Assembly: GCA_943914515.1 (NCBI GenBank)
Contig: CALUCI010000016.1
Coordinates: forward strand, 1-47,726
From: an uncultured Pseudomonas sp.
GTDB lineage: Bacteria > Pseudomonadota > Gammaproteobacteria > Pseudomonadales > Pseudomonadaceae
Direction of reading: 5' to 3'
DNA: 47,726 bases
This document shows, one piece after another, positions 25,177 through 34,679 of this stretch (its first letter is position 1; every line of letters begins with the position of its first letter). The notes beneath the pieces are model-generated. The model did no database searches, was not told the origin of the DNA, and saw only the letters and a program-made list of their open reading frames with translations. The translations under genes and the position numbers were made by a program.

Positions 25177-27882
25177 TTACAAAAGGCCGAGCGACTTGGC
25201 CCGCGCCACAGCCTGGGTGCGCCGCTCGACACCCAGTTTGCTGTTGATGTGGCTGGCGTGGGTCTTGACCGTATGCAGCGAAATGAACAACTGCTCGCTG
25301 ATTTCCTGATTGGAACAACCTTGGGCGATCAATTTGAGTACCGCGTGTTCGCGGGCACTGAGGGTTTCGCCGCTGCCGTTGGCTTCCTGGCTGGGCAGCA
25401 GCGCCAGCAGGCTGGTCTGGGCAGGGCTCGGGGGCTGGGTCAGCAGTTGCTCGCGCAGCCAGTCGGGGTGTTCGGCGAGCAGCCGCTGAAACGGCTGCAA
25501 CGCCCCGCCGCGCGCCGCTTCGAGGGCCGCCAGCAGGCGTTCGCGGGCTTGCGCCAGCTCGCCCTGGGACAGCAACAGGGCGACCTGCTGACACAGCGCG
25601 GTGACACAGAGCATCTGCCCGCCGCTGGCCTGACCGCGATTGACCAGCGCCTGCAGGCGTTGTCCGGCCTGGGCGGTGCGGCCCTGGGCCTGTTCCAGCA
25701 GCCCTTGCTGCAACTCGATGTGCAGCGGCAGCAGTGGATGAAACTCGGGCGCGGCTGCAGCCTGTTGTCCGCCATAGGTCTGGCTCAGGCGCAGCAACCA
25801 CGATTCGGCGAGGTCATTGCGCCCCTGGGCCAGCCAGAGTTCGCATTTGACCAGGGTGATCATCGCCAGATAGAAGATCGGCGGCACGTCCCAGATGTGC
25901 ATCAAGCGCTCGGCCTCGGCCAGTTCGGCGAAGGCCTCGGCGAACCGGCCCTCGCGACCGTCGAGGGTGGCCAGGGCACAGTGACCGATCAGCACGCTGA
26001 TATCGCGACATGCCCGTGCTTCGATCAGCCCGGCACGCAGGCGGCTGCGCCCGGCCTCGGACTGCAGGCGCCCCACCAACAGATAGCCTTCGTACAGCAT
26101 CAGCCGCGCCCGCACAGCGTACAGCCGCTGCGCTGACAGCCCGTGCAGGCGCTGCAGGCCCTGACGCACTTCGTCCATGGCCCGCAGCACTTCACCGCGG
26201 GCATGCAGCACCCGCGCCCGGTCGTAGTGGGCCAGCGCCTCGAACAACGGGTTGCCGACCCGCTGCGCCAGTTCCAGTGCTTCGCGGTTCCAGCCTCGGG
26301 CGCGCCAGAAATCGGCGTCGGCGATGGCCAGGTTGGAGAGCGTCGACAGGCACATCAGACGCTGGCCGTAACGCTTGTGCGGCAGGCTTTGCAGGGCCTG
26401 CTCGCAATACGAGCGGGTACGCTCGCGGTCACCGCGGCCGCGGGCGATGATCCCGCTGAGCGCCAGCCACTGCGCGAGCATGGATTTCTGCGCGGTGGCC
26501 GAGGGTGCCGGCAGGTAGCGACTGAGATGGCTGGCCAGTTCTTCGGCAGCATCCAGCTGACACGCCAGGCCGAGTGCCCAGCTGTACAGCACGATCAGCC
26601 GCGGGGTGCTGACCAGCAGGCTGTCGGGCAGGTCCATTTTCCAGCGCAGCAACATGCCGACGTTCTGTTCGGCCAGCAGTTGTTCTTCGGAAAGGTTCTG
26701 TACCAGGTTGGCCGCGACATCCAGATGCCCGGCGCGCAAGGCCTGCTCCACCGCCTCGTCCAGCAGGCCCTGGCCGTGGAACCAGCGACAGGCGCGCAGG
26801 TGCAGGCTCGACAACGGCAGGCTGGCCTGACGGGTGCGCAGCAGGTCGGAAAACAGGTGGTGATAGCGGAACCAGTAGCCGTGCTCATCCAGCGGCACGA
26901 GAAACACCTGGTGCGATTGCAGGTAGCGGAGGATCTCGGCGCTGTCGTGGCTCTCGCGCAGGGCATCGCAGAGGTCGGCGCAGAAGCGCTCCTGGCAGGC
27001 GGTGTCATTGAGAAAGCTCTGCACCTCGGCCGGCAGGCAGTCGATGACTTCTTCCAGCAGGTAGTCGCGGATCAGCCCTTCGCCGCCGTGCAGGGCTTGC
27101 GGCAGTGGGCTGTCGGCGCCCGACTCGGTGGCGGCGAGCAGCCAGAAACGCAGGCCGGCAACCCAGCCGTCGCTGCGCAGGATCAGGTTGTCCAGTGCCT
27201 GACCGCGCACCGAAGGGTGCTGGCCGAGCACCGCGAGGGATTCGTCCGGCGTCAGGCGCAGGTCTTGTTCGTTGAGCTCGAGCAGTTGCCGCGACAGCCG
27301 CAAGCGCGCCAGGTGCCAGTCGGGGCGCTGGCGACTGGTGACCAGCAGGAGCAGGCCGGGTGGCAGGTGATTGAGGAAGAACTGCAGGCAGCGGTCGAGT
27401 ACCGGGCCCTGGGCCAGATGGTAGTCGTCCAGCACCAGCAACACCGGCGCGCTGGCCTGCAGGTGCAGCGCCAGTTCGTCGAGCAGGCCATCGAGCCATT
27501 CTTCGAAGGCGAACGGTTGATGGCGCTGGCGCATTTTCAACAGGCCCAGCGCCTGGCTGCCGAGGCTCGGGCAGTACTGCTGCAAGCCTTCGAGCAGGCG
27601 CTCGAGAAAACGCCCGGGATCGCTATCGCGCCGGCTCAGGCCCAGCCACAGGCTGCGCCACTGCGCTGGCAGGCTCTGGCAGAACTCCACCGCCAGCGAA
27701 CTCTTGCCAAACCCGGCCGGAGCGTTGACCAGCAGCAAGCGTCCGCCAAGACCGGCCTGCAAACGCTGGCGAAGGCGTGCCCGCGGCACATGCCCTTCGG
27801 GTAGGGGCGGCCGGTAGAAATGCCCCTCCAGAACAGACACGGTCTGGTGGGTGAACCCTTGCGTGCTGGACAGATCGGTCAT
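25177..27882 (-). CDS. MalT-like LuxR-family transcriptional regulator
   Basis: 901 aa, typical size for LAL/MalT regulators. Walker A is NAPAGFGKSS (residues ~53-62), followed by a winged/arm region and a long TPR-like superhelix rich in Ala, Leu and Gln. The C-terminal LuxR helix-turn-helix is LSAREHAVLKLIAQGCSNQE, then LFISLHTVKTH. The start is taken at MTDLSSTQGF; a longer in-frame extension upstream lacks a family match. It sits directly downstream of the DUF1302/DUF1329 genes and the CoA ligase. In P. putida a similar neighbourhood has a LuxR regulator, so it likely controls them; the effector is unknown. Confidence 0.9.
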   Translation of the reverse strand: MTDLSSTQGFTHQTVSVLEGHFYRPPLPEGHVPRARLRQRLQAGLGGRLLLVNAPAGFGKSSLAVEFCQSLPAQWRSLWLGLSRRDSDPGRFLERLLEGLQQYCPSLGSQALGLLKMRQRHQPFAFEEWLDGLLDELALHLQASAPVLLVLDDYHLAQGPVLDRCLQFFLNHLPPGLLLLVTSRQRPDWHLARLRLSRQLLELNEQDLRLTPDESLAVLGQHPSVRGQALDNLILRSDGWVAGLRFWLLAATESGADSPLPQALHGGEGLIRDYLLEEVIDCLPAEVQSFLNDTACQERFCADLCDALRESHDSAEILRYLQSHQVFLVPLDEHGYWFRYHHLFSDLLRTRQASLPLSSLHLRACRWFHGQGLLDEAVEQALRAGHLDVAANLVQNLSEEQLLAEQNVGMLLRWKMDLPDSLLVSTPRLIVLYSWALGLACQLDAAEELASHLSRYLPAPSATAQKSMLAQWLALSGIIARGRGDRERTRSYCEQALQSLPHKRYGQRLMCLSTLSNLAIADADFWRARGWNREALELAQRVGNPLFEALAHYDRARVLHARGEVLRAMDEVRQGLQRLHGLSAQRLYAVRARLMLYEGYLLVGRLQSEAGRSRLRAGLIEARACRDISVLIGHCALATLDGREGRFAEAFAELAEAERLMHIWDVPPIFYLAMITLVKCELWLAQGRNDLAESWLLRLSQTYGGQQAAAAPEFHPLLPLHIELQQGLLEQAQGRTAQAGQRLQALVNRGQASGGQMLCVTALCQQVALLLSQGELAQARERLLAALEAARGGALQPFQRLLAEHPDWLREQLLTQPPSPAQTSLLALLPSQEANGSGETLSAREHAVLKLIAQGCSNQEISEQLFISLHTVKTHASHINSKLGVERRTQAVARAKSLGLL

Positions 27883-28102
27883 GGCCGGCTCGTTTGTAAT
27901 TGAAATCTTCGGCAACAGGGATTGGCGCAGACTAGCGGTTAAACCGGCACATTTGAAGGTGATTGCCGCAGGTTCGGAAAAAAGACTACAACAAGAAGCG
28001 ACAAACAAAGCATTGATGGGGCGCAACGGATCATGGGGCCGAAGGCAAATTCCTACGGACGACAGGATTATCAGCACGTCGGATCATTGCCCCGGAAATC
28101 AA

Positions 28103-28126
28103 AACGCCCCGGCAAGCCGGGGCGTT
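28103..28126 (-). terminator. Intrinsic terminator after DUF1329 gene
   Basis: AACGCCCCGGC and GCCGGGGCGTT make an 11-bp stem around AA, about 30 bases beyond the stop on the minus strand. It is followed by a T-rich TTTTGATTT tract. This separates the DUF1302/1329 operon from the LuxR-type gene. Confidence 0.85.
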
Positions 28127-28154
28127 CTGGGGATCACACGGAGGGGGTCAAGCG

Positions 28155-29525
28155 TTAACGCACACCACTCTGACGCAGGGCGGCTGGCTGGAAGTCGCCT
28201 TTGGAGGCAGAGAAGCCGAAGTCATACGCACGTTTCTCTTCGTTCTTCATGCCCAGTGCCAGGTAACGGCCCGACTGCAGGTCGTAGATGGCTTCCAGGG
28301 TGTACCACGGCACTTGCACGTTGTAGTAGTCCTGGGAGTGGGCCTCGGACACACGCCACAGTTGGTCACGACCGTCGTACTGGTCGATCACCGCTGCTTG
28401 CCAGGTGTCTTCGTCGATGTAGAAGTCACGCTTGGCATAAATGTGGCGCTGACCTGGCTTCAGGGTGGCAACCACGTGCCATACACGACGCAGCTCGTAG
28501 CGGGTCAGGTCCTGGTTCAGGTGACCGGCCTTGATGATGTCGGAGTACTTCAGCTTCGGCGAGTCGAGCTTGTAGCTGTTGGAGGCGATGTACAGCTCTT
28601 TCTTGCCTTCCAGTTTCCAGTCGTAACGGTCCGGCGCACCGTTGTACATGTCGAGGTTGTCGGAGGTACGCAGGCCGTCAGCAGCAGTACCCGGACCGTC
28701 ATAGGACACTTGCGGCGCCTGACGTACGCGGCGCTGGCCGGCGTTGTAGATCCACGCCTTGCGCGGTTCCTTGACCTGGTCGAGGGTCTCGTGCACCAGC
28801 AGGATGGTACCGGCCAGGCGCGCCGGAGCGGTCACTTCCTGCTTGAAGTAGAAGAGTACGTTGCCCGGATCGTTCGGGTTGTAGTCCTTCATCTTGTCGC
28901 GGAACACGAACTGGTCCTGGAAGTACACCAGGCTGTAGCTGCCATTGGTCTGCGGCGTGGCCTGGGTTACCAGACGGGTCACGCTGCCGCCGCGGTAGCG
29001 GGTGATGTGGTTCCAGATCACCTCGACGCCGCTTTTCGGAATCGGGAACGGAACGGCGGTCTTGAAGTTCTCCAGACCGTTGCCGCCACCGACCAGATTG
29101 GTCTTGGTGGCGTTCTCCTTGATCGCGGCAAACACGTCATCCGGCACGGTGGCGCCCCGGTGCGACGGATAGACCGGCATCTTGAAGGTCTCTGGATAGC
29201 GCTTGAACATCGCGACCTGGCCAGGCGAGAGCTTGTCCTTGTACTGGTCGACGTTTTGCGCGGTGATGGTGAACTTCGGCTGCTCGCTGCCATACGGATC
29301 GGACAGGAAGCCTTTGTCATCGACGGTACCGGCCGTCTTGGACAGCGGCTGCCAGGCCGGGATCGAGCCGTCGGCGTTACCGGCCTTTTCGGCGCCCATC
29401 GGGGTCAGGGTGGAGCCCAGCTTGGCCGCTTCATCGGCGGAAACGGCAGCCATCACGCTGGTTGCCAGCAGGGACAGGCCCAGTACGCCGGCTTGCAGCA
29501 AAGTCTTGGTGGTTTTCATTGTCAT
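28155..29525 (-). CDS. DUF1329 outer-membrane-associated protein
   Basis: 456 aa precursor. A Sec signal peptide ends near LLATSVMA. The mature protein has the DUF1329 features: AVSADEAAKLGSTLTPMGAEKAGNADGSIPAW at its start, FPIPKSGVEVIWNH, and RRVWHVVATLKPGQRHIYAKR. It is paired with a DUF1302 gene 24 bp upstream, as is almost universal. DUF1329 proteins have a LolB-like fold and are thought to work with the DUF1302 barrel at the outer membrane in handling hydrophobic compounds; the exact reaction is unproven. AGGAAG lies upstream of the ATG. Confidence 0.9.
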   Translation of the reverse strand: MTMKTTKTLLQAGVLGLSLLATSVMAAVSADEAAKLGSTLTPMGAEKAGNADGSIPAWQPLSKTAGTVDDKGFLSDPYGSEQPKFTITAQNVDQYKDKLSPGQVAMFKRYPETFKMPVYPSHRGATVPDDVFAAIKENATKTNLVGGGNGLENFKTAVPFPIPKSGVEVIWNHITRYRGGSVTRLVTQATPQTNGSYSLVYFQDQFVFRDKMKDYNPNDPGNVLFYFKQEVTAPARLAGTILLVHETLDQVKEPRKAWIYNAGQRRVRQAPQVSYDGPGTAADGLRTSDNLDMYNGAPDRYDWKLEGKKELYIASNSYKLDSPKLKYSDIIKAGHLNQDLTRYELRRVWHVVATLKPGQRHIYAKRDFYIDEDTWQAAVIDQYDGRDQLWRVSEAHSQDYYNVQVPWYTLEAIYDLQSGRYLALGMKNEEKRAYDFGFSASKGDFQPAALRQSGVR

Positions 29526-29549
29526 GTTCTTCTTCCTGAATCAGAGCAC

Positions 29550-31451
29550 TTAGAAGTTCACGCCGAAGCTGAGGGCGATGAAGTCGCGGTCATCCACGGT
29601 GGTGTACTTGCCGTCGAAGAAGTTGGTGTACGACAGGCTGGTGGTGTAGGTGTTCTGGTATTCGGCATCCAGACCGAGGCTGACGGCCTTGCGACCTTCC
29701 TCGAAGTTGCCGCCAGGACCTGGCGAGTAACCGTCCACGTCGTGGGACCAGGCGATGCTCGGCTTGAGGTTCACGCCGGCGAAGACATCCGGGTAGTCCC
29801 AGATGGCACGGGCGCGGTAGCCCCAGGAGTCGGACGTGGTGTAACCCTCGCTTTCGCAGTAGCGGGTCAGGTTGTTCTGTGGTGCGCCGGCCAGGGTGCT
29901 GGCGTTCAGCGACTGGCAACGACCATTCGGCAGCGGGCCTGGGCCGTACACCGGGTCGCGGCCGTAACGGGCTTTGGAGGTGCTTTCCAGACCGCCAACG
30001 TGAGTCCAGCCGACTTCACCCACCAGGGTCAGACGGCTTGCGCCCATGACCTGATCGAAGAAGTGCGTGAAGGTGGTCTGCAGTTGGGTGACTTCCTTGC
30101 GGCGATAGCCTGGCTGGTCCTGCCCTGGACGACCTTGCAGTACCGAGGCATTCGGGTCCAGCGGAGTCAGGCCGGAGTAGAGAATGTCGGTGGTGTTGAG
30201 CTGCACCGGTGCGTTCGGACGGTAGCTGATCTCGCCACTCCACGCGGTGCCGGTGGGCAGCGTGGTGGAGAAGCTCAGGCCGTACAGGCGGATGTCTTCA
30301 GGGTATTCGACGTAGTAGCTGGAGTTGCCGGCCACTACCAGTGGCAGCAGGCTGGCTGCCGAAGCACTGGCCTGGGCCAGGCTCAGGCCGTTACGCATCA
30401 GCGTGGCAACCAGGTTGTTCGGGCTGTAGGCAGCTGCCGGGCCACCCTTGCCGCTGAAGATCGGCGCGCGGCTGTGGTAGTTCATGAAGTAACCACCGAA
30501 CTCGGTGTTCAGCGGCTCGAACATGTAGCGCAGGGCCACACCGAACTGACCGTCGTCGCGAGCATCGCGGTCCGGATCGCGGCGCACGATCACGCCTTCG
30601 TCCGGCGAACCGTAGTTCACGCCCAGTTGCGACAGGGCGTTGCGCACGGCTGGCGAAGCGATGCTGGACTGCTTGGCGAGTACCGCCAGGTTGCGGTCGC
30701 AACCATCGGCGATCACGTCAGGCTGCGAGAAGAACGTACCGCAGTTGTCCACTACGGTCTGGTCCCACTCGAGCTGGTAGAAGGCCTCGGCCGACAGGTT
30801 GTCGGTCAGGCTCTGCGAGACATAGAACATGTTGACCGGGATCAGACCTTCCTTGATCTCGGCACCCGGACGGCGGAACGCCGACACGTCGATCGGGTTG
30901 ACGGCGTTGATGCCGCTGCCGATGAAGGTACTTTCACCCCAGCTCACGACCTGCTTGCCCAGACGGACCGAGCCCGGCTGATCGGCGATGGAGTAGTTGT
31001 GGTACACGAATGCGTCGAGAATCTGCCCGCCGGACGACTTCGCGCCTTCCTTGCGGTTGTGGTCGCTGATGTCCTTGAACTCGCGGTTCTCGTCCTTCAG
31101 CTCGAAGTCGTACCAGTACTTGCCGCGTACGAACACGCCGGTATCGCCGTACTTGAGCTCGAGGTCGTGGATACCCTTGAAGATCTTCGAGAAGGTTTCA
31201 CCGCGTTTGAAGTTCAGGTGGCCGTCGTCGGAGGTCTGCGACAGGCCCCGGCCGCCGTTGTTCGCCCCGATCAGGTTCTTGTTGGCTTTTTCGGTGGACC
31301 AGCTCGCGCCAATCGACAGCGACGAGTCGAACTGACCTTCGATTTCCCCGATGTTGAAACTGACCGCGAATGCAGGACCGGCAAGCGTAGAAGCGAGGCT
31401 GACGGCCAGAGGCAGTTTCGCCCGGCGCCAGAACAGGTTTGCTGATGTCAT
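29550..31451 (-). CDS. DUF1302 outer-membrane beta-barrel protein
   Basis: 633 aa precursor. A signal peptide (LPLAVSLASTLAGPAFA) is followed by FNIGEIEGQFDSSLSIGASW and alternating aromatic/polar beta-strand patterns. The last residue is Phe in ALSFGVNF, the recognition signal for barrel assembly. This fits an outer-membrane channel. It is first in the operon with DUF1329. By family and context it could take up or export a hydrophobic substrate for the adjacent acyl-CoA ligase; this is inference. Confidence 0.9.
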   Translation of the reverse strand: MTSANLFWRRAKLPLAVSLASTLAGPAFAVSFNIGEIEGQFDSSLSIGASWSTEKANKNLIGANNGGRGLSQTSDDGHLNFKRGETFSKIFKGIHDLELKYGDTGVFVRGKYWYDFELKDENREFKDISDHNRKEGAKSSGGQILDAFVYHNYSIADQPGSVRLGKQVVSWGESTFIGSGINAVNPIDVSAFRRPGAEIKEGLIPVNMFYVSQSLTDNLSAEAFYQLEWDQTVVDNCGTFFSQPDVIADGCDRNLAVLAKQSSIASPAVRNALSQLGVNYGSPDEGVIVRRDPDRDARDDGQFGVALRYMFEPLNTEFGGYFMNYHSRAPIFSGKGGPAAAYSPNNLVATLMRNGLSLAQASASAASLLPLVVAGNSSYYVEYPEDIRLYGLSFSTTLPTGTAWSGEISYRPNAPVQLNTTDILYSGLTPLDPNASVLQGRPGQDQPGYRRKEVTQLQTTFTHFFDQVMGASRLTLVGEVGWTHVGGLESTSKARYGRDPVYGPGPLPNGRCQSLNASTLAGAPQNNLTRYCESEGYTTSDSWGYRARAIWDYPDVFAGVNLKPSIAWSHDVDGYSPGPGGNFEEGRKAVSLGLDAEYQNTYTTSLSYTNFFDGKYTTVDDRDFIALSFGVNF

Positions 31452-31721
31452 CGACGCTACTCCATGTACTTTATTTTTATGGCAGTGAGTCCTTCAAAGA
31501 AACGGAAGCCGACCGGTCGCCAACTGGCAGGGCGTATGTCGGTTGCGCTGCTTGCGCGTTCCCCGTTCCTCAAAATCCCCTGACCCGACTATAGCCAGCA
31601 GGTAGTAGTGCTTGATCCCTCTAAAGTGTGATTTGCACATCGCACCGTCTCTGTCAGTGGTCTGACGAAACGGTGTGCTGGCTGGCTGGGGAAGAATGGC
31701 TGAGTTTCACGATTTGACAAG

Positions 31722-31765
31722 GCGCCAACACCTCTGGCGCGCGGCCCGCGCCTGTGAGGGCGCGG
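31722..31765 (-). terminator. Double hairpin after the acyl-CoA ligase gene
   Basis: Two stems lie just past the stop at 31777: CCGCGCC/GGCGCGG (31746-31765, loop TGTGAG) and GCGCCA/TGGCGC (31722-31740). The remainder of the 31452-31776 gap should contain the DUF1302 promoter, but no clear box pair was recognised. Confidence 0.6.
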
Positions 31766-31776
31766 ACCTGCGGGGT

Positions 31777-33459
31777 TTACAGGGTGGAAAGAAAGGCACT
31801 GTTGCTGGCCTGCCACTGGGTGATGTCCAGGCGGATGCGCTTCTTGTCGAGCTTGCCGACGCTGGTCTTGGGAATTTCGGTAACAAGAGCGATCTGGCTG
31901 GGGATCGCCCACTTGTTGATGTGCCCCAGTTCGACGAAAGGCTTGAGGTGTTCCTTCAGTTCCCGCGCGTCGATGGCCGCGCCTTCGCGCACCACCAGCA
32001 ACGCGAAAGGCCGCTCGCCCCACTGCGGATCGGCGACGCCGACCACCGCCACTTCGCGGATCGCCGGGTGACGGCTGATGAGGTCTTCGAGGTCCAGCGA
32101 CGATACCCACTCACCACCGGTCTTGATCACATCCTTGATGCGGTCGCGGATGTCGATCACGCCCATGCTGTCGAGGGTCGCCACGTCACCGGTGTGCAGC
32201 CAGCCGCCCTCCCACAGTTCGGCGCTCTTGGCCTCCTCGCGGTAATAGCCCATGGTCAGCCAGGGCGCGCGCAGGACCAGTTCGCCCTGGGCCTCGCCAT
32301 CAGCGGGAAGGAAGCGCCCCTCGCCATCGACGATCGCCGCCTCGACCAGCGGCACCGGCACCCCGGCCTTGATGCGGTAGGTGATGCATTCGTCCTCGCT
32401 GCCGGCCAGCAGCTCTTCGTTGAGGTGTGCGCAGGACACCAGCGGGCAGGTCTCGGACATGCCGTAGGCTGCGGTCAACTGGATGCCGCGAGCCTTGGCC
32501 GCCTCGTACAGGGCGCGGTTCAGCGCACTGCCGCCGATGATGATCTTCCAGCCGGCGAAGTCCTCGTTCTGCGCGCCCTTGGCGTTGAGCAGCATTTGCA
32601 GGATGGTCGGCACACAGTGGGAAAAGCTGACCTTTTCGTTACGCCACAACTGCACCAGCAGTTCCGGATCGTAACGTCCGGGGTACACCTGCTTGAGCCC
32701 GAGCATGGTCGCCACGTAGGGGATGCCCCAGGCATGTACGTGAAACATCGGCGTGATCGGCATGTACACGTCGTCGGTGCCGAGCAGGCGGATGCTGTCG
32801 ATGCTGCCGGTGACGGTCGCCACGCCCAGGGTGTGCAGCACCAGTTGGCGGTGAGTGAAATAGACGCCCTTGGGGTTGCCGGTGGTGCCGGTGGTGTAGA
32901 AGGTGGTCGCGACCGAGTTTTCGTCGAAGTCCGGGAAGTCGTAGTGCGGGCTGGCGGCCGCCAGCAGTTCTTCGTACTCACCGACCAGGTTCGGCAGGTC
33001 GGCGGTCTTCTCGCTGCCGTCGGTGATCAGCAGGGTTTTCTCCACCGTGGTCAGTTGCCCGGCAATCGCCTGGTAGAGCCCGACGAAATCGCTGTTGACC
33101 AGCACGAAGCGGTCGTCGGCGTGGTTCATGGTGTAGAGGATCTGTTCCGGCGACAGGCGCACGTTGATGGTGTGCACCACCGCACCGATCATCGGGATGG
33201 CGAACATGCATTCCAGGTAGCGGTGGCTGTCCCAATCCATGACCGCCACGGTGTCACCGGCCTTGACCCCGGCTTCGGTGAGCACGTTGGCCAGCCGCGC
33301 GATGCGCTCGTTGAGGGTCAGGTAGCTGTAGCGCAACTGGTCGCGGTAGACGATCTCGCGGGTTTTCTCGTAGCGGCTGCCAGACATGAGCAGACGCTTG
33401 ATCAGCAGTGGAAACTGATACGCACCCTCGGCGGGGGCTATGACACGAGTTTGCAACAT
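31777..33459 (-). CDS. Acyl-CoA synthetase (AMP-forming, medium-chain fatty acid type)
   Basis: 560 aa. The AMP-binding P-loop is TTFYTTGTTGNPKG, followed by AYGMSETCPL and the TGDVATLDSMGVIDIRDRIKDVIKTGGEWVSS motif region, with a C-terminal Lys in PKTSVGKLDK. It activates a carboxylic acid to its CoA thioester in the cytoplasm. AAGGGA precedes ATG at 33459; an earlier in-frame start has no ribosome site. The neighbourhood with DUF1302/DUF1329 and a LuxR-type gene matches a P. putida cluster with a medium-chain acyl-CoA ligase. The chain-length preference cannot be read from sequence. Confidence 0.88.
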   Translation of the reverse strand: MLQTRVIAPAEGAYQFPLLIKRLLMSGSRYEKTREIVYRDQLRYSYLTLNERIARLANVLTEAGVKAGDTVAVMDWDSHRYLECMFAIPMIGAVVHTINVRLSPEQILYTMNHADDRFVLVNSDFVGLYQAIAGQLTTVEKTLLITDGSEKTADLPNLVGEYEELLAAASPHYDFPDFDENSVATTFYTTGTTGNPKGVYFTHRQLVLHTLGVATVTGSIDSIRLLGTDDVYMPITPMFHVHAWGIPYVATMLGLKQVYPGRYDPELLVQLWRNEKVSFSHCVPTILQMLLNAKGAQNEDFAGWKIIIGGSALNRALYEAAKARGIQLTAAYGMSETCPLVSCAHLNEELLAGSEDECITYRIKAGVPVPLVEAAIVDGEGRFLPADGEAQGELVLRAPWLTMGYYREEAKSAELWEGGWLHTGDVATLDSMGVIDIRDRIKDVIKTGGEWVSSLDLEDLISRHPAIREVAVVGVADPQWGERPFALLVVREGAAIDARELKEHLKPFVELGHINKWAIPSQIALVTEIPKTSVGKLDKKRIRLDITQWQASNSAFLSTL

Positions 33460-33524
33460 GGGAGTCCCTTTTCTGGAGTGCACGGGGCATGGACAAAGCT
33501 GCCCTCACTCTAGAACGGACCTGC

Positions 33525-33576
33525 GGCGGTCAAATCAGCCAAAGGAATGATTTGACCGCCTTTCGACCGAACGGTC
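33525..33576. promoter_or_regulatory. Large inverted repeat and TetR-like palindrome upstream of ligase gene
   Basis: A perfect 13-bp inverted repeat, GGCGGTCAAATCA (33525-33537) with TGATTTGACCGCC (33548-33560), is followed by the palindrome GACCGAACGGTC (33565-33576). The latter is of the kind bound by TetR-family regulators. The hairpin could also terminate the LysE gene, whose stop is at 33598. No tetR gene lies in the window. Confidence 0.5.
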
Positions 33577-33597
33577 ATGCCGGCCAGGCGGCGCTGC

Positions 33598-34227
33598 TCA
33601 GCGTATTTCGCTGAAGGCGATCTTGATCCCCAGGGCAATCAGCACTGCGCCCATGGTGCGGTCGAACCAGTGGCCCATGCGGGCGAAACCGGCGCGCACC
33701 CGCGCCTGGCTGAACAGCATCGCCACCAGGCAGAACCACAGGCCGGTCGCCAGCGCCAGGTACACGCCATAGCCTGCCTGGACCAGCAGCGGGGTGTGCG
33801 GGTTGATGACCACGGTGAACAGCGAGAGGAAGAACAGGGTTGCCTTGGGGTTCAGGCCGTTGGTCATGAAGCCTGCGACGAACGCCGCGCGCGGCGTGCG
33901 CTCGACGGTGGAAAGCTGGATCGCCTCGCCGCCCGCGCCTGCCGGTCTGGCACGCAGGGCCTTGAAGCCGATGTACACGAGGTAGGCGGCGGCGGCCCAT
34001 TTCAGCGCGTTGAACAGCATGATCGACTGCGACACGATCAGGCCGATGCCCAGCAGCGAGTAGCCCACATGCAGGAAAATCGCCGTGCCCACGCCGAACG
34101 CGGTCCAGGTCCCGGCGCGGCGCCCGTGGGTCACGCTTTCGCGCACGACCACGGCGAAATCCGGGCCGGGGCTGGCGACGGCCAGCAAGTGAATCAGCGC
34201 GACCGTGAAAAATTCTGCCCAATACAT
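33598..34227 (-). CDS. LysE-family exporter
   Basis: 209 aa inner-membrane protein with about six hydrophobic segments. The N-terminal AVASPGPDFAVVVRESV is the LysE/RhtB hallmark (SPGP), followed by GVGTAIFLHVGYSLLGIG and TNGLNPKATLFFLSLF. LysE proteins export amino acids or related solutes; the substrate is not predictable. AGGAGC precedes the ATG. It is a single gene with its own promoter. Confidence 0.88.
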   Translation of the reverse strand: MYWAEFFTVALIHLLAVASPGPDFAVVVRESVTHGRRAGTWTAFGVGTAIFLHVGYSLLGIGLIVSQSIMLFNALKWAAAAYLVYIGFKALRARPAGAGGEAIQLSTVERTPRAAFVAGFMTNGLNPKATLFFLSLFTVVINPHTPLLVQAGYGVYLALATGLWFCLVAMLFSQARVRAGFARMGHWFDRTMGAVLIALGIKIAFSEIR

Positions 34228-34317
34228 GAAAAGCGGCTCCTGGTAAAAATGAGGGGCGTACCTTAACGATTCACAACTTGTTACAACAGATACAGTTGGC
34301 TGGTCTTCGGGGCCTGA

Positions 34318-34595
34318 TCGCGGGCAAGCCCGCTCCTACGGAGTGCTGAGCGACCACCTCCCCGTCGGAGCAACTGTCTTGCTCAGAATCTGAAAGCTTG
34401 CGTGTTTAAGTTGTGGGAGCTGGCTTGCCAGCGATTGCGCCCGGCCAGGCAACGAGGTTGTTTTTGCTGGCCTCATCGCCGGCAAGGCCGGCTCCCACGA
34501 GGTAGCCCGACCGGCCACCACCCCGTAGGAGCGGCCGGGCGGCGCTCCGCTTCAGCCGCGAGGCGCCAGCAGCACCAACCAGGATGTCACTCGCT
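34318..34595. repeat. REP cluster, similar in order to 19291-19434
   Basis: Units are TCGCGGGCAAGCCCGCTC (34318), GTGGGAGCTGGCTTGCCAGC (34413), CCGGCAAGGCCGGCTCCCAC (~34480) and GGCGCTCCGCTTCAGCCGCG (~34541). The segment 34413-34581 repeats the arrangement and much of the spacer sequence of 19291-19434, including AACGAGGTTGTTT-like and CCTCATCGCC spacers. The gap 34228-34679 shows no gene. Confidence 0.8.
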
Positions 34596-34679
34596 TCCGT
34601 TCGCGCTTCCGGTGAGGCTTGACCCTCCCCCAAGGGTCAACCCCTACCCTGCGCCCTTTTCCCAAGGGCCTCGCCAGCA

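Noticed and set aside
27883..28077. N-terminal extension of the LuxR-type regulator
   Set aside because: The added residues show no similarity to MalT-like proteins, and the MTDLSS start agrees with the family length.
28314..31445. A very long open frame (1043 codons) on the plus strand
   Set aside because: It lies antisense to the well-supported DUF1329 and DUF1302 genes; its protein is Val/Gly/His-rich with no family pattern, a typical high-GC shadow frame.
34228..34679. Short frames in the REP region
   Set aside because: They consist of REP-derived Arg/Pro/Ala-rich sequence without ribosome sites.
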